Assembly (NCBI RefSeq): GCF_001713395.1
Contig: NZ_CP016450.1
Location: forward strand, 2,862,001 to 2,926,000
From: Sinorhizobium sp. RAC02
GTDB taxonomy: Bacteria > Pseudomonadota > Alphaproteobacteria > Rhizobiales > Rhizobiaceae
Length of the DNA: 64,000 nt
Direction: 5' to 3'
Shown here: positions 8,347 to 20,007 of the stretch, in pieces
Layout of the letters: each line of letters starts with the position of its first letter
Position numbering within the stretch: position 1 is the first letter of the stretch
Translations under genes and position numbers: made by a program
Notes under the pieces: generated by a model
Databases searched by the model: none
Told to the model about the DNA's origin: nothing
Seen by the model: only the letters and a program-made list of their open reading frames with translations

Positions 8347-8841
8347 CTAGCGAAGATCACGTCGCATGACAAGCGCCGTGGACCGGCGACCATCGGCCGC
8401 GGCATAATAGGCCTTGCGCTCGCCCACCTTGAGGAAGCCGAGCTTGGCGTAAAGCCCGCAAGCCGCGACATTGCCGTCGTCGACTTCGAGGAAAATATCT
8501 TCCGCGCCGCGCATCTTCGCCTCGCGAATCGCGGCCTGCATCAGCCGCCAGCCGAGGCCGGCGCGCTCGAAGCGAAGATCGACACCGATCGTCAGGATTT
8601 CCGCTTCACCGGCCACCGCACGCCCGAGCACGAAGCCGCCGGCAGTACGGCCGAGTACGCCTTCCCGCAGCGCGACGAAGCCGTAGACCGGCTGCTGCGA
8701 CAGCAGGGAATGGAATTCGCCATCGTTCCACGGCTGGGGAAACCGCGCGCGATGCAGCATCGCGGCAATGCCGGCATCGGCAGTTTCGAGCGGAAAGATA
8801 TCGAAAGCCGGCTTGCGGGTGAAATAGTCGGTGAGCGCCAT
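8347..8841 (-). CDS. rimI: Ribosomal-protein-alanine N-acetyltransferase
   Basis: GNAT acetyltransferase of 164 residues, expected to acetylate the N-terminus of ribosomal protein S18. The acetyl-CoA pocket is visible in LTIGVDLRFERAGLGWRLMQ (motif A) and LEVDDGNVAACGLYAKLGF (motif B). The start ATG at 8839-8841 lies 4 bases after the tsaB stop, so the two are translated from one message; a much longer open frame to 9270 is antisense/out-of-frame to tsaB and is not used. The tsaB-rimI pair is widely conserved because both maintain translation. Confidence 0.92.
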   Translation of the reverse strand: MALTDYFTRKPAFDIFPLETADAGIAAMLHRARFPQPWNDGEFHSLLSQQPVYGFVALREGVLGRTAGGFVLGRAVAGEAEILTIGVDLRFERAGLGWRLMQAAIREAKMRGAEDIFLEVDDGNVAACGLYAKLGFLKVGERKAYYAAADGRRSTALVMRRDLR

Positions 8842-8845
8842 CAGA

Positions 8846-9493
8846 TCACGCCCTCCGGATCGCGAATCCCGCCTGCGGCTTGGCATCGGGGCCGCGCAGA
8901 TAGAGCGGTTTCGGCAAGTGAGCTTGCGGATCGAGGCTTGCACCGAGGCGCGCCACGGTGGCGATGGAGACGCCGTCGCCCGCCTGCGGGGCGCCATCAC
9001 GCAGCAATGCGGCGGCAGAGCCGGCGAGCACACCATCATGGCCCGCGGCGATGCCGCGCACGTCGTCGAGGGAGCCGATCGCAGCCGGCGATACTTCCGC
9101 GCCATCGGCTGCAAAGCGCTGCCAGTAGACCTCATCGCGCTTGGCATCCATCGCGACCATAAGGGGCGTTCCCGTCCGGTGGTCGGCAGCGATCGCCGCA
9201 AGCGTCGAGACGCCGACGGCCGGCACACCGAGCGCGAGCGCCAGGCCCCGTGCGGCCGCCACGCCGACACGGATGCCGGTGAAGGAGCCGGGGCCGATGG
9301 TGACCGCGATGCGGCCGATGTCCTGCAAGGTCATGCCGGCGGCATCGAGTGCCGCATCGACGAAGTCCATCAGCCGCTCGGCATGGCCGCGGCCGATATC
9401 GGCGCCGGCAGCGCCGAGGATGGTGTCCTGATCGGTGTCATAGAGCGCCGCGTAACAGCCCGCGCCTGCCGTATCGATCGCAAGGAGGATCAT
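8846..9493 (-). CDS. tsaB: tRNA threonylcarbamoyladenosine biosynthesis protein TsaB
   Basis: Partner of TsaD and TsaE in making t6A37 in tRNAs that read ANN codons. The 215-residue protein opens with ILLAIDTAGAGCYAALYD, the ASKHA-fold phosphate loop, and has the family signature TIGPGSFTGIRVGVAAARG near residue 70. Length is normal. It is followed after 4 bases by rimI and preceded by a nfu gene 30 bases upstream. The start codon is ATG with AAGGAG-like sequence nowhere close, but no alternative start is better. Confidence 0.95.
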   Translation of the reverse strand: MILLAIDTAGAGCYAALYDTDQDTILGAAGADIGRGHAERLMDFVDAALDAAGMTLQDIGRIAVTIGPGSFTGIRVGVAAARGLALALGVPAVGVSTLAAIAADHRTGTPLMVAMDAKRDEVYWQRFAADGAEVSPAAIGSLDDVRGIAAGHDGVLAGSAAALLRDGAPQAGDGVSIATVARLGASLDPQAHLPKPLYLRGPDAKPQAGFAIRRA

Positions 9494-9523
9494 GACGGAG
9501 ACCCGAGGTTCGCGGGGCAGGCA

Positions 9524-10096
9524 TTACATGACGGCTTCAACTTCCTGCACTTCCGGTACGAAATGGCGAAGAAGGTTCTGCACGCCGTGCTTCAGCGTCG
9601 CCGTCGAAGACGGGCAGCCCGAGCAGGCACCCTTCATGTTGAGATAGACGACGCCATCGCGGAAACCCTTGAAGGTGATGTCGCCGCCATCCTGCGCCAC
9701 GGCCGGGCGGACGCGGGTGTCGAGCAGTTCCTTGATGGTCGCGACGATCGTCTCGTCGCCTTCGTTGAAGAACTCGCCCTCTTCCGGCTGGTCGCTGCCG
9801 GCAAGCGCACCGCTCGCCACGACCGGCTGGCCGGACATGAAATGTTCCATGATGTTGCCGAGGATCGCCGGCTTCATGTGCTGCCAGTCGGCGCTGTCCT
9901 TGGTGACCGTGATGAAATCATAACCGAGGAACACGCCGGTGACGCCCGGTACGCCGAACAGGCGCGCAGCCAACGGCGAAGCGGCGCGCGCCTCCGTCTC
10001 GTCGCGGAATTCGGCCGTGCCGGTCTCCAGCACGATCTTGCCCGGCAGGAACTTCAGGGTCGCCGGGTTCGGCGTCGCTTCGGTCTGGATGAACAT
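9524..10096 (-). CDS. NifU-family Fe-S scaffold/carrier protein (Nfu type)
   Basis: 190-residue iron-sulfur carrier. The N-terminal Nfu domain (MFIQTEATPNPATLKFLPG) is followed by a C-terminal NifU domain (VAQDGGDITFKGF) with the cluster-binding CSGC in MKGACSGCPSS. Such proteins pass [4Fe-4S] clusters to targets in the cytosol. The true start is the ATG at 10094-10096 with GGAGAG just upstream; an open extension to 10135 has no homology. It is separated from the upstream stress-protein gene by copy 2 of the dispersed repeat. Confidence 0.94.
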   Translation of the reverse strand: MFIQTEATPNPATLKFLPGKIVLETGTAEFRDETEARAASPLAARLFGVPGVTGVFLGYDFITVTKDSADWQHMKPAILGNIMEHFMSGQPVVASGALAGSDQPEEGEFFNEGDETIVATIKELLDTRVRPAVAQDGGDITFKGFRDGVVYLNMKGACSGCPSSTATLKHGVQNLLRHFVPEVQEVEAVM

Positions 10097-10167
10097 CTTT
10101 CTCTCCGTGCGGCACGGCGCTTGCCGGCCGGCCAAGACATTTAGAATAATTCAAAAGAAGATAGGCT

Positions 10168-10258
10168 TTTCCGCGCCCGTCTTCAAGACCAGTCAGTGCT
10201 TCACCTTCGCAATTCGCGGCACGCAAAACTGCTGCGCACGTTTGCTGGAATTGCTTTA
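10168..10258 (+). repeat. Dispersed rhizobial intergenic repeat, copy 2
   Basis: Contains the left hairpin arm TTTTCCGCG then CGTCTTCAA (nearly as in copy 3), followed by TTCGCAATTCGCGG, ACGCAAAACTGCTGCG and TTTGCTGGAATTGCTTTAG. The right hairpin arm has decayed. The distal end overlaps the stop codon of the universal-stress-protein gene, so that gene's last codon derives from or abuts the repeat. Confidence 0.75.
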
Positions 10259-10747
10259 GCTCAGCGCGTCCAACTCCTCGTCGCTGAGCTGGTCGGGAAT
10301 GACGGTGACCGGGATCGGGAAGGCCTGCGCGCGGCTTGCGAGCGACGAGACCAGCGGCCCCGGCCCTTCCTTGGCGGACCCGGCCGCCAGAACGAGGATC
10401 GCGATATCGCGGTCCTCCTCGATCAGCCCGTTGATGGCTTCGCTCGCGACACCTTCGCGGATGACCATTTCCGCCTCGATGCCGACCGCTTCGCGCAGCG
10501 CCTGCGCCGCCTTGGCGAGCACGGCTTCCGCCTCTTCGCGCGCTTCCGCCCGCATGATCTCCTCGACGCCCAGCCATTGCTGGAAATCGGCGTTGGCGAT
10601 CACATAGAGCAGCACGACGCCGCCATTGGAATTCTTCGCCCGGCTTCCCGCATAGTGGACGGCGCGCTGGCATTCCGGCGTGTCGTCGATGACCGCCAGA
10701 AATTTCCGGCGGTGGCCTTCAAGGCGGGAAAGTCGTCGAGAAACCAT
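10256..10747 (-). CDS. Universal stress protein UspA family
   Basis: 163 residues forming one Usp domain: KFLAVIDDTPECQRAVHYAG at the start, and the strand VVLLYVIANADF. The nucleotide-binding G-2x-G-9x-G(S/T) motif is only partly recognisable (LVLAAGSAKEGPGPLVSSLA), so ATP binding is uncertain. The ATG at 10745-10747 has GAAGGGGG upstream; the longer frame to 10765 is less likely. Its 3' end runs into dispersed repeat copy 2. It is 36 bases downstream of trpS. Role in stress resistance is inferred from the family alone. Confidence 0.88.
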   Translation of the reverse strand: MVSRRLSRLEGHRRKFLAVIDDTPECQRAVHYAGSRAKNSNGGVVLLYVIANADFQQWLGVEEIMRAEAREEAEAVLAKAAQALREAVGIEAEMVIREGVASEAINGLIEEDRDIAILVLAAGSAKEGPGPLVSSLASRAQAFPIPVTVIPDQLSDEELDALS

Positions 10748-10783
10748 ACGGCCCCCTTCTCTCAAGGACGTTTCGCGGCGACC

Positions 10784-11851
10784 TTACTGCACAAAACCGA
10801 CGATGTCGCGAACTTCCTTCATGGTTTTTTCGGCCCGCGCCCGCGCTCTTTCGCCGCCATCCCGCAGGATCGCGTCGATGTGGGTCGTGTCGTCCATCAG
10901 GCGACGCATCTCGTCGGTGATCGGCGACAGCACGGTGACGGCAAGGTCGACCAGCGCCGGCTTGAAGGCGGAGAACTGCTGACCGCCGAACTGGGACAGA
11001 ATCTCGGCCTTGCTCTTGTCGGAGAGTGCCGCGTAGATGCCGACGAGGTTATCCGCCTCGGGGCGGCCCTTCAGGCCGTCGACCTCACTCGGCAACGCGT
11101 CCGGATCGGTCTTCGCCTTGCGGATCTTCTTGGAGATCGTGTCGGCATCGTCGGTGAGGTTGATGCGCGAAAGATCGGACGCATCCGATTTCGACATCTT
11201 CTTCGTGCCGTCGCGCAGCGACATGACACGCGGCGCCGGGCCACCGATCAGCGGTTCCACCATCGGGAAATAGGCGTGCACCGGCTCCTCGCCGACAACG
11301 ATATCAACGCCGGTACCGGCGTTGCGGATGTGGCTGCCGAAGTCGATGTTGAATTTCTGGGCGATGTCGCGGGTCAGCTCGAGGTGCTGCTTCTGGTCGT
11401 CGCCGACCGGCACATGGGTGGCGCGGTAGACAAGGATGTCGGCCGCCATCAGGCTCGGATAGGCGAGCAGGCCGAGCGAGACCTGCTCGGCATTCTTGCC
11501 GCCGGTCTTGTCCTTGAACTGGGTCATGCGCTCCATCCAGCCGATGCGCGCCACGCAGTTGAAGATCCAGGCAAGCTCGGCATGCTGCGGCACGGCGGAC
11601 TGGTTGAAAACGATGTGTTTCGTCGGGTCGATGCCCGATGCGATGAACGCCGCCGCAATCGAGCGGATCTGGCCCCGCATGTCCTCGTGCACCAGCTGCG
11701 CGGTCAGCGCATGCAGGTCGACGACGCAGTAGATGCAGTCGTTATCGGCCTGAAGGGCGACGAACTTGCGGATCGCACCCAGATAGTTGCCGAGATGGAG
11801 GTTGCCGGTCGGTTGGACGCCGGAGAAGACGAGAGGCTTGAATGCGCTCAT
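10784..11851 (-). CDS. trpS: Tryptophanyl-tRNA synthetase
   Basis: Class I aminoacyl-tRNA synthetase, 355 residues, charging tRNA-Trp. Both catalytic signatures are intact: the HIGH-type motif [13 protein letters not shown] near residue 15 and KMSKS in [13 protein letters not shown] near residue 220. Length agrees with alphaproteobacterial TrpS, slightly longer than the enterobacterial one. Transcription is leftward, divergent from the secreted peptidase gene 289 bases away; the space between holds no recognisable gene. In many alphaproteobacteria trpS follows murJ, as it nearly does here. Confidence 0.97.
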   Translation of the reverse strand: MSAFKPLVFSGVQPTGNLHLGNYLGAIRKFVALQADNDCIYCVVDLHALTAQLVHEDMRGQIRSIAAAFIASGIDPTKHIVFNQSAVPQHAELAWIFNCVARIGWMERMTQFKDKTGGKNAEQVSLGLLAYPSLMAADILVYRATHVPVGDDQKQHLELTRDIAQKFNIDFGSHIRNAGTGVDIVVGEEPVHAYFPMVEPLIGGPAPRVMSLRDGTKKMSKSDASDLSRINLTDDADTISKKIRKAKTDPDALPSEVDGLKGRPEADNLVGIYAALSDKSKAEILSQFGGQQFSAFKPALVDLAVTVLSPITDEMRRLMDDTTHIDAILRDGGERARARAEKTMKEVRDIVGFVQ

Positions 11852-12140
11852 GACGGTTATCCTTCAGGCGGGTGGAGGGCCTGATCCTGTTGATGAAGCC
11901 ATTCCAGGGCGGTTTTCCGTCCGGAACTGCACGAAAAAATATGTGGGCGCTTATGCACGGCACAGGGATGTCGATCAAGAGGGCCAGCGCGGCAGGGTCT
12001 GCGCGCCGGGGCCTCAACCGGCCTCTCATCAGCATCTCCTCATAAATGACACTTTCAGGGCCTCTGTTCCCGGCGGGGAAAGGGGCAGTCGGATTTTGAT
12101 CGGCCGCGTTTCGACGCGGTGTCGCAAACCGGAGTGTGCC

Positions 12141-12617
12141 ATGCGCAACAATTGCTCGACCCTGCTTGCCTGTGTGATCGCACTGACATCGATTTTCGCG
12201 GCCGAAGCCACGGCTGGCGGCAATCACAAACATGTCGCCAAAAGCGAAAAAGACGGCGTCGCGAAAGTCTACACCGTCCAGACGACGCGCGTGCGGCACC
12301 GATGTTTTCCGGGCAAACTGCGCGTCATCCTCTCCCACATTGCGCGCCAGGTCGGGCGCCGCCCGCTTGTCACATCCGGCCACCGTTCGGGTGGCCGGCG
12401 CGGATCGTTGCACCGAAAATGCCTTGCCGCCGATATCCGGGTGCCGGGCATTTCCGTGAAGCGGATCATTGCCGCCGCACGGTCCGCGCCGTCGATCGGC
12501 GGCATCGGCACCTATTGCAACGGCATCGTCCATGTCGATGTCGGGCCGAAACGGCGCTGGCACCATTGCGGTGGGCTCGCCCGGCTTGGACGGCGCACGG
12601 CGCTTGCCGCGCGCTGA
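12141..12617 (+). CDS. Secreted peptidase of the M15/YcbK (DUF882-like) fold
   Basis: 158 residues. The first 25 form a signal peptide (CSTLLACVIALTSIFAAEATA), placing the product in the periplasm. The body has the zinc-ligand layout of the D,D-carboxypeptidase-like M15 family: SGHRSGG, then KCLAADIRV (Asp ligand) and, after about 45 residues, VHVDVG (His ligand). It probably trims or binds peptidoglycan; substrate is not predictable. The ATG at 12141 is preceded by GGAG at a 6-base spacing. It converges on murJ, with only 4 bases between stop codons, although the two are not co-transcribed. Confidence 0.85.
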   Translation: MRNNCSTLLACVIALTSIFAAEATAGGNHKHVAKSEKDGVAKVYTVQTTRVRHRCFPGKLRVILSHIARQVGRRPLVTSGHRSGGRRGSLHRKCLAADIRVPGISVKRIIAAARSAPSIGGIGTYCNGIVHVDVGPKRRWHHCGGLARLGRRTALAAR

Positions 12618-12621
12618 GAGC

Positions 12622-14220
12622 TTATTCCGACGGCTCGTCCGTGGGTGCAGCCGCAGGCTTCGGCTTGCGCTTGATGTTGCGGCGGATCATGCCAAGGTTT
12701 GCGCCGCCGATGAGAAAAGCGACGGAGAAATAGACGACCATGGCAAGGCCGATGAGCAGGCCGAGCGCCAGAAGCTGCTCGTAGAGCGGCGATGCAGGCG
12801 CAAGTCGATCGGCGAGATAGTCGGAGGCATAGTCGAGCGCCACGGCCATGACAACAGTCGCGATCAGCAGCCGTGCGACACGCCAGAGCAGCGCCTTCTC
12901 CAGTGGCCAATGGCCACGGCGCACCAGGGTTACGAAAAGCAGGATTGCCGTCAGCCAACCGGACACGGCTTCCGCCGTGGCAATGCCGCGCTCGTAGAAC
13001 AACGGGAAGAGCGACACCGCGAGCACACAGTTGATGACGACAGACATGAGCGTGATGCGCATCGGCGTCTTGGTGTCCTCGCGGGCGAAGAAACCGGGGT
13101 TCAGTGCCTTGATCATCACGAAGCCCGGCAGGCCAAGACCGTAGATGGCGAGCGTGCCCGCCACGATCGAGGTGGTTTCCGGACTGAAGGCACCGCGCTC
13201 GTAGAGCACGCGCACGATCTCGTCGGAAATCACCCACAGCGCGCCGGCGGCCGGCAAAGTCAGGAAGAGCACGAATTCCAGCGAGCGGTTCTGCAGGTTG
13301 CCGGCTTCCCGCTCCTGCCCGCCCTTCAGCGCCCGCGCCAGCTCCGGCAGCAGCACGACCCCGACGGCGATGCCAACGACGCCGAGCGGCAACTGGTAGA
13401 CGCGGTCGGCATATTGCAGCACGGAGATCGCGCCGTCCTTGGTGGAGGCAATCATCTGGCCGATGATCTGGTTGATCTGGGTGATCCCGCCGGTGACGGC
13501 TGCAGGAAAAGCCAGCCACAGCAGGCGCTTGACGTTCGGCGTGATGCGCGGGCGTCGAAAGCCGATCTTCATGCCTGCATGGCGCACGCCGGCATAGAGC
13601 ACCGCCATCTGCAACAGGCCGGCAACGAGCACGCCCCAGGAAAGATACCACGCTGTCTCAAGCGGCGAGGCGCCCTGCCAGAGCCCATAACCGAGTGCTG
13701 CGATCAGCACGACATTCAGGAAGACAGGCGCAATCGCAGCCGCAAAATAGTGGTGCAGCGAGTTCAGCATGCCCGACAGCATCGCCGTCAGCGACATGCA
13801 CATCAGGTAGGGGAACATGACGACGGCGAGCTTGACCGTTACGTCGAACTTTTCCGCGTCGCCCACGAAGCCCGGCGCGATGACCCAGGCCACAAGGAGC
13901 GGCATCAATAGCTCCATCGCGATGGTCAGCAACAGAAGCACGCTGAAGAGGACGCCGAAAACCTCTTCGGAGAAACGCTTGGCGCCATCGATGCCGCCGG
14001 CCTCGATCTCCTTGGCGAAAAGCGGTACGAAGGCGGCGTTAAAGGCGCCCTCGGCAAACAGGCGGCGGAAGAGGTTGGGGAAACGGAACGCCGCGTAGAA
14101 AGCGTCGGCCATCGGCCCGGTGCCGAGTGCCGCCGCCATCAGCGTTTCGCGCGCAAAACCGAGCACGCGGCTGCCGAGCGTCGCGCCGCCGACGGTCGCG
14201 AATTTCTTGACCAGACTCAT
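12622..14220 (-). CDS. murJ: Lipid II flippase MurJ (MviN)
   Basis: Polytopic inner-membrane protein of 532 residues that flips the peptidoglycan precursor lipid II. It begins [22 protein letters not shown], has repeated long hydrophobic helices (about 14), and the conserved loop [20 protein letters not shown] with the essential arginines near residue 45. The C-terminus is a charged, Pro/Lys-rich tail ([15 protein letters not shown]). Its ATG overlaps the glnD stop by 4 bases (ATGA), so translation is coupled; glnD-murJ is a conserved alphaproteobacterial pair. Confidence 0.96.
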   Translation of the reverse strand: MSLVKKFATVGGATLGSRVLGFARETLMAAALGTGPMADAFYAAFRFPNLFRRLFAEGAFNAAFVPLFAKEIEAGGIDGAKRFSEEVFGVLFSVLLLLTIAMELLMPLLVAWVIAPGFVGDAEKFDVTVKLAVVMFPYLMCMSLTAMLSGMLNSLHHYFAAAIAPVFLNVVLIAALGYGLWQGASPLETAWYLSWGVLVAGLLQMAVLYAGVRHAGMKIGFRRPRITPNVKRLLWLAFPAAVTGGITQINQIIGQMIASTKDGAISVLQYADRVYQLPLGVVGIAVGVVLLPELARALKGGQEREAGNLQNRSLEFVLFLTLPAAGALWVISDEIVRVLYERGAFSPETTSIVAGTLAIYGLGLPGFVMIKALNPGFFAREDTKTPMRITLMSVVINCVLAVSLFPLFYERGIATAEAVSGWLTAILLFVTLVRRGHWPLEKALLWRVARLLIATVVMAVALDYASDYLADRLAPASPLYEQLLALGLLIGLAMVVYFSVAFLIGGANLGMIRRNIKRKPKPAAAPTDEPSE

Positions 14221-17111
14221 TGTTGTGCCTTGACCCTTCTCGGCGCAGGGGCGGCCGGCGCGATCATGCCCGGCGGCATGCGGTCGCGCACTTCATCCGC
14301 CTCGTCCGCCATCACGGCCTTCAACCGGGCGATGATGTTGGTGTGCCTGTTGTCATTGGTGACCTTCTGGCCGACGAGATCGGTGACGTAGAACGTATCG
14401 ATGACCTTTTCGCCGAAGGTGGTGATATGCGCCGAGGCAATATCGAGCGACAGATCCGACAGCACGGCCGTCACCTCGGACAGCAGGCCGGGCCGGTCGA
14501 GGCATTCGATCTCGATGACCGTGAACTTGTTCGACAAGGTATTCGAGATGGTAACGGCCGGCGGCACGGTGAAGGTGCGGTTGCGCTTGCGGCTCCTTGT
14601 GCGGGTCGCAATCACCTCCGGCAGGCGCTTGCGGCCGGACAGCACGTCCTCGATCATCCGGCCGATCGTGGCGGCGCGACGCGTCTCGTCGGCATCGTTG
14701 GGGAACTCGCGGTTGACCAGGATCGTGTCGAGCGCCCGCCCGTCGGAAGTCGTGAAGATCTGCGCGTCGACGATGTTGGCGCCCGCTGCCGCACAGGCTC
14801 CGGCAATTACCGTCAAGAGACGCGGATGGTCGGGCGACAGCACCGTGATTTCGGTGATGGCGTGGAAGGAATGCGTGCGCACCATGGTGGCGAGCGGCTT
14901 GCCGGCCTTGTCCGCCTCGCGGATGAACGCGGCATGGCGCACCTGATCCTCCAGCGACACCGTCAGCAGGTAGGGATCGTAGTGCAGCTTGGTGCAGGCC
15001 TTGCGGTCCTTCTGGCTCCAGTCGGCCGGAAGCGCATTGGACAGGACTTCGCGCGCCGCCTGGGCACGCTCCTTGCGTGACAGTTCGGAAAAACCACCGG
15101 AAATCAGCAGCTCGGTTTCGTAGTAGAGCGTGCGCAGCAGCTGGCCCTTCCAGCCGTTCCACACGCCGGGGCCGACCGCGCGGATATCGCAGACCGTCAG
15201 CACCAGGAGCATCTTCAACCGCTCCATCGACTGCACCTTTTCGGCGAAGTCGACGATGGTCTTGCGGTCGTTGAGGTCACGCGTCTGGGCGACCATCGAC
15301 ATGGTGAGGTGTTCCTCGATCAGCCAGACGACCAGCTCCGTCTGCTTCGGCGAAAGGCCGAAGCGTGGGCAGAGTTTGCGCGCGACCTTGGCGCCCGCCT
15401 CGGAATGGTCCTCCGGCCGGCCCTTGGCGATGTCGTGCAACAGGACCGCGACATAAAGCGATATGCGGTCCTCGATGCCAGGCATCACCTGATAGCTCAG
15501 CGGATGCGCTTCCTTCTCGCGGCCCTGGTCGATGTTCGCCAACACGCCAACGGCACGGATCAGATGCTCGTCGACCGTATAGTGGTGATACATGTTGAAC
15601 TGCATCATCGCGACGATCTTGCCGAATTCCGGGATGAACTTGCCGAGCACGCCGGCCTCGTTCATGCGACGCAGAATGAGCGCCGGGTCGCGCGGCGAGG
15701 TCAGGATCGACAGGAAGAGGCGGTTTGCCTCCTCGTTTTCGCGCAGTCCCCCGTTGATGAGTTTCAGCGAACGCGTCACCTGTTTCAGCGCATCGGGATG
15801 GAACTCCAGCCCGTTGATGTCGGCGATATGGAACAGCCGGATGAGATTGACCGGATCGCGCTTGAAGACGTCAGGATCGGCAATCGTGATGCGGCCGCGG
15901 TCTTCGAGGAAATCCAGCGTACCGGCGATTTTCCGCGTGCGGCGGGTAAAGCGGCTGATGGCGGCCGAAATGCCGGGAGCTTCCTTCGCCTGCTGGTCCT
16001 CCAGCGTGGCGCAGAAGATGCGCGTCAGGTCGCCGATGTCCTTCGCAACGAGGAAATAGTGCTTCATGAAGCGTTCGACGGCGGAGAGACCCGGATGCGG
16101 CTGGTAGCCAAGGCATTCGGCGATCTCGCGCTGGATGTCGAAGGACAGCCGCTCCTCTGCCTTGCCCGTCAGGAAATGCATGTGGCAGCGCACCGCCCAG
16201 AGAAAATCGTCCGCCTTCTGGAAGAGCTTGTATTCCTGCCGCGACAGCACGCCGAGCTTCACCAGCTCGGCCGGATCGCGGATGTGATAGAAGTACTTGG
16301 CGATCCAGAACAGCGTGTGCAGATCGCGAAGCCCGCCCTTGCCTTCCTTGACGTTCGGCTCGACGAGATAACGCGTGTCGCCGGCCTTGCGGTGGCGCTC
16401 GTCGCGCTCTGCGAGTTTCGCCGCGATGAATTCCGGGCCGGTATTGCGCACGATCTCGCGGTCGAAGCGAACGGCCAGTTCCTCGAACAGCGCCACCGAA
16501 CCGCAGATATAGCGGGCTTCGAGGATCGCAGTGCGGATCGTCATGTCGCCCTTGGAGAGCTGGATGCACTCTTCCAGATTGCGCGTAGCGTGGCCGACCT
16601 TGAAGCCGAGATCCCACAGGATATAGAGCATGAACTCGATGGCCGGTTCGCTCCAGGCGGCGGGTTTTGCCGGCAACAGGAACAGCAGATCGATATCCGA
16701 GCCCGGCGCCAGCGTGCCGCGGCCATAGCCACCGACTGCCGTGACGGTGATGCGGCTGGCAGGCGAGGCCTGGCCGGCGCTAAAGACATGGTTCAAGGCA
16801 AAATCGTGCAGGACGGCGATCAACTGGTCCTGCAGCCAGGAAATGCGGGCGGCGCATTGCAGGCCGCTGCCATCGGCAAAGAGCAGTTCGCGCGCCCGTT
16901 CGCGCCCGGCCGCATTGACCTTCTTGAATTCGGCCAGAAGTGCGCTGCGCATGCGGTCGCGGTAATCGGCATTTGTGCTGGCGATGAATTCACATCTGGC
17001 GCGCAACGCCGGCACGTCGAGAAGGCCGGAATCGGCCGGTGCCAAAAGCTTATGTTCCATCGGATGCCGGCCTGCGTCCCGCTTGTCTTCCACCGCCCGT
17101 TCGGTTCGCAT
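14217..17111 (-). CDS. glnD: PII uridylyltransferase / uridylyl-removing enzyme
   Basis: Bifunctional sensor that uridylylates PII proteins (GlnB/GlnK) when glutamine is low and removes UMP when it is high, the top of the nitrogen cascade in which rpoN (also in this window) acts. Domains: nucleotidyltransferase with [18 protein letters not shown] near residue 135, HD hydrolase domain with [15 protein letters not shown] near 545, and two C-terminal ACT domains ([15 protein letters not shown] and [16 protein letters not shown]). 964 residues from the ATG at 17109-17111, with AAAGGG upstream; an ATG at 17058-17060 giving 947 residues is an alternative. Confidence 0.95.
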   Translation of the reverse strand: MRTERAVEDKRDAGRHPMEHKLLAPADSGLLDVPALRARCEFIASTNADYRDRMRSALLAEFKKVNAAGRERARELLFADGSGLQCAARISWLQDQLIAVLHDFALNHVFSAGQASPASRITVTAVGGYGRGTLAPGSDIDLLFLLPAKPAAWSEPAIEFMLYILWDLGFKVGHATRNLEECIQLSKGDMTIRTAILEARYICGSVALFEELAVRFDREIVRNTGPEFIAAKLAERDERHRKAGDTRYLVEPNVKEGKGGLRDLHTLFWIAKYFYHIRDPAELVKLGVLSRQEYKLFQKADDFLWAVRCHMHFLTGKAEERLSFDIQREIAECLGYQPHPGLSAVERFMKHYFLVAKDIGDLTRIFCATLEDQQAKEAPGISAAISRFTRRTRKIAGTLDFLEDRGRITIADPDVFKRDPVNLIRLFHIADINGLEFHPDALKQVTRSLKLINGGLRENEEANRLFLSILTSPRDPALILRRMNEAGVLGKFIPEFGKIVAMMQFNMYHHYTVDEHLIRAVGVLANIDQGREKEAHPLSYQVMPGIEDRISLYVAVLLHDIAKGRPEDHSEAGAKVARKLCPRFGLSPKQTELVVWLIEEHLTMSMVAQTRDLNDRKTIVDFAEKVQSMERLKMLLVLTVCDIRAVGPGVWNGWKGQLLRTLYYETELLISGGFSELSRKERAQAAREVLSNALPADWSQKDRKACTKLHYDPYLLTVSLEDQVRHAAFIREADKAGKPLATMVRTHSFHAITEITVLSPDHPRLLTVIAGACAAAGANIVDAQIFTTSDGRALDTILVNREFPNDADETRRAATIGRMIEDVLSGRKRLPEVIATRTRSRKRNRTFTVPPAVTISNTLSNKFTVIEIECLDRPGLLSEVTAVLSDLSLDIASAHITTFGEKVIDTFYVTDLVGQKVTNDNRHTNIIARLKAVMADEADEVRDRMPPGMIAPAAPAPRRVKAQQ

Positions 17112-17155
17112 GCGCTATAGACCCTTTCAGCGCCGGAAAACAGCCATCCTAGGCG

Positions 17156-19894
17156 CTAGCGATTGCCAAGTTCTTTCTTCAGCGCGTAAAGCGCATCAAG
17201 CGCCTCGCGCGGCGTCATGTCGTCCGGGTTGATATCCTTGACCAGTGCCTCGACCTTGGAGGGTGCAGAATCCCGTCTGGCCTCCTCGCGACGCACCGCA
17301 ACCTGGAACAGCGGCAGATCATCGATGAGCTGGCTTGCCGGATTCTTGCGGTCCGCATCCTCCAGCTTGGCCAGCACGTCTTTTGCACGCGCCACCACGG
17401 AGGCCGGCAGACCCGCAAGCCGCGCGACCTGGATGCCGTAGGACCGGTCCGCGGCACCCGGCCCGACCTCGTGCAGGAAGATCACGTCGCCGTCCCACTC
17501 CTTGACGCGCATTGTGGCGTTGGAAAGGCGCGCGAGTTTTTCGGACAGCACCGTCAACTCGTGGAAATGCGTGGCGAAAAGCCCGCGGCAGCGATTGGCC
17601 TCGTGCAGGTGCTCGACAGCGGCCCAGGCGATGGACAGGCCGTCGAAAGTTGCGGTGCCGCGGCCGATTTCGTCGAGGATGACGAGCGAACGGTCGGTCG
17701 CCTGGTTGAGGATCGCCGCCGTCTCGACCATCTCGACCATGAAGGTCGAGCGACCACGGGCCAGATCGTCCGAGGCGCCAACGCGCGAAAACAGCCGGTC
17801 GACGATGCCGATATGGGCGCTTTCGGCCGGGACGTAAGACCCCATCTGGGCAAGGATGGCAATAAGGGCGTTCTGGCGCAGGAAGGTCGACTTACCCCCC
17901 ATGTTCGGACCGGTGAGCAACCAGATCGCGCCGTGCCCCTTGCCGTCCGCAGGCGAGAGGTCGCAGGAATTCGCGACGAAAGCGGCACCCTGCTGGCGGC
18001 GCAATGCCTGTTCGACGACGGGATGCCGTCCGCCGACGATGGCGAACATGGTGGAATGATCGACGATCGGCCGGCAATAGGCCTGCTCCTCGGCCAGTGC
18101 CGCAAGCCCGACGGACACATCGATGACAGCAAGTGCGCGGGCCGCCGCCTTGATGGGCTCGGCTTCGGCCACGACCGCTTCGACAAGGCCGTCGAAGGCT
18201 TTCAATTCGATGGCGAGCGCCCGGTCGGCAGCGTTGGCGATCTTCGTTTCCAGTTCGGAGAGCACGGTCGTCGTGAACCGCATGGCGCCAGCCATGGTCT
18301 GGCGGTGGATGAAGCGCGCCTTCGCCTCGTCACCATCGGTCAGTGCCGAAGCGTTGCCGGCGGAAACCTCGATGAAATAGCCGAGCACATTGTTGTGTTT
18401 GATCTTCAGCGACTTGACGCCCGTCTCCTCGGCATATTGCAGCTGGAGGCCGGCGATGACCCGGCGCGACTGGTCGCGCAGCGCCCGCATCTCGTCGAGT
18501 TCGCCATCCGCGCCTTCGCGGATGAAACCGCCGTCGCGCTTGAGAAGCGGCAGTTCGTCGGCGAGCATGAACGCGAGCCGATGCGAAAGGTCGATCGGCA
18601 GCGCGGCAACGGCCTTGCGGGCGGCGGAAAGCTCGCCATCAAGATCTTCTACGGCCATCAGCTGCGCGATTTCCGCAGAGGTGGAAAGGCCCTGAAAGAT
18701 CGCGCCGATATCCCGCGGGCCGCCGCGGCCGAGCGCGATGCGGGAAAGGGCGCGCGGCATGTCCGGAAGCCGCTTCAGAGCCCGTCGCAAGTCCTCGCAG
18801 AAGGAAGCACGGTCGGCGAGAGCCGAAATCGAATCGAGGCGCGCATTGATCGCGTCCGGATCGGTGAGCGGCGACATCAAGCGCTCGGCCAGAAGCCGCG
18901 CACCGCCGCTCGTCACGGTGCGGTCTATGGCTTTCAAAAGCGTGCCGCTGCGCTCGCCGGAGAGCGTGCGCACCAGTTCGAGATTGGCGCGCGTGGCGGG
19001 ATCGATGAACAGCGTGGAGGCCGAGCTTTCACGCTCGGGCCGGCCAAGCGGCGGGCGCTCGGCGATCTGCGTCTTTTCCACATAGGCGACGGCAGCGGAC
19101 GCCGCCGCCAGCTCGGCGCGTGAGAACGTGCCGAAACCGTCCAGCGTGGAAACGCCGAAATAGCGCGCGATGCGGCCTTCCGCCGTCGCGCTGTCGAACA
19201 GCACCGCCGGCTGCGGCACCGCCACACGACCGACGACATCCAGCACCGGGCGGAATTCCGGGTCATGGAACAGCGTGTCCGGCACGATCAGTTCGCGCGG
19301 GTCGATGCGCAGGATATCGGCGAGCAACTGGCCCTGCGCGGTTTCCGACAGGCGGAAAATGCCGGTCGAGATGTCGATCCAGGCAAGCGCCATCGCCGGC
19401 TCGCCGCCGCCGCGGATGCGAACGACGGCCATCAGGTAATTGGCGTCGGACGGCGAGAGCAGCTTTTCTTCCGTCAGCGTGCCGGGCGTCACCAGGCGCA
19501 CAACGTCGCGGCGCACCACGGATTTCGAACCGCGTTTCTTCGCCTCCGCCGGATCCTCGACCTGCTCGCAGACGGCGACGCGGAAGCCGAGCGCGATCAG
19601 CCTTTGCAGATAGTCGTCGGCCGCATGGACGGGCACGCCGCACATCGGGATATCGAGACCCATATGCTGGCCGCGCTTCGTCAAGGTGATGCCGAGCGCA
19701 CGCGACGTCTCCACGGCGTCCTGGAAGAACAGCTCGTAGAAATCGCCCATCCGGTAGAACAGCACGCTGTCGGGATTGTTCGCCTTGATCTCGATATATT
19801 GTTCCATCATCGGCGTCGCCGATGCGCGGCTTTCGTCGCTGGCAAGCTCGGCTGTCGACAGGATATCGTTCTGGCGGGCGATCTGATCGTTCAC
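17156..19894 (-). CDS. mutS: DNA mismatch repair protein MutS
   Basis: 912 residues. Mismatch-binding domain with the Phe-X-Glu motif inside [11 protein letters not shown] near residue 50; ATPase domain with Walker [14 protein letters not shown] (about 655) and Walker [17 protein letters not shown] (about 735); C-terminal helix-turn-helix region ending with the alpha-proteobacterial tail. Recognises base mismatches and recruits MutL. The start appears to be GTG at 19892-19894; the N-terminal extension before [10 protein letters not shown] is shared by rhizobial MutS as I remember it. glnD follows 44 bases downstream and the malic enzyme gene is divergent. Confidence 0.96.
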   Translation of the reverse strand: MNDQIARQNDILSTAELASDESRASATPMMEQYIEIKANNPDSVLFYRMGDFYELFFQDAVETSRALGITLTKRGQHMGLDIPMCGVPVHAADDYLQRLIALGFRVAVCEQVEDPAEAKKRGSKSVVRRDVVRLVTPGTLTEEKLLSPSDANYLMAVVRIRGGGEPAMALAWIDISTGIFRLSETAQGQLLADILRIDPRELIVPDTLFHDPEFRPVLDVVGRVAVPQPAVLFDSATAEGRIARYFGVSTLDGFGTFSRAELAAASAAVAYVEKTQIAERPPLGRPERESSASTLFIDPATRANLELVRTLSGERSGTLLKAIDRTVTSGGARLLAERLMSPLTDPDAINARLDSISALADRASFCEDLRRALKRLPDMPRALSRIALGRGGPRDIGAIFQGLSTSAEIAQLMAVEDLDGELSAARKAVAALPIDLSHRLAFMLADELPLLKRDGGFIREGADGELDEMRALRDQSRRVIAGLQLQYAEETGVKSLKIKHNNVLGYFIEVSAGNASALTDGDEAKARFIHRQTMAGAMRFTTTVLSELETKIANAADRALAIELKAFDGLVEAVVAEAEPIKAAARALAVIDVSVGLAALAEEQAYCRPIVDHSTMFAIVGGRHPVVEQALRRQQGAAFVANSCDLSPADGKGHGAIWLLTGPNMGGKSTFLRQNALIAILAQMGSYVPAESAHIGIVDRLFSRVGASDDLARGRSTFMVEMVETAAILNQATDRSLVILDEIGRGTATFDGLSIAWAAVEHLHEANRCRGLFATHFHELTVLSEKLARLSNATMRVKEWDGDVIFLHEVGPGAADRSYGIQVARLAGLPASVVARAKDVLAKLEDADRKNPASQLIDDLPLFQVAVRREEARRDSAPSKVEALVKDINPDDMTPREALDALYALKKELGNR

Positions 19895-20007
19895 GGACTG
19901 ACTGTTCTTCCCAAAAAAGAGGTGTCACCCTAGCCATGCAGCGATATAGAAAACAACAGCTGTGAGTAGCTATGGGTCTATCGCCCACAGGAGTGTAAGG
20001 GGGGAAC

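Noticed and set aside
8347..9270. Long 307-residue reading frame for rimI
   Set aside because: The first 140 codons are antisense/out-of-frame to tsaB; the ATG at 8839-8841, 4 bases after tsaB, gives the GNAT domain alone.
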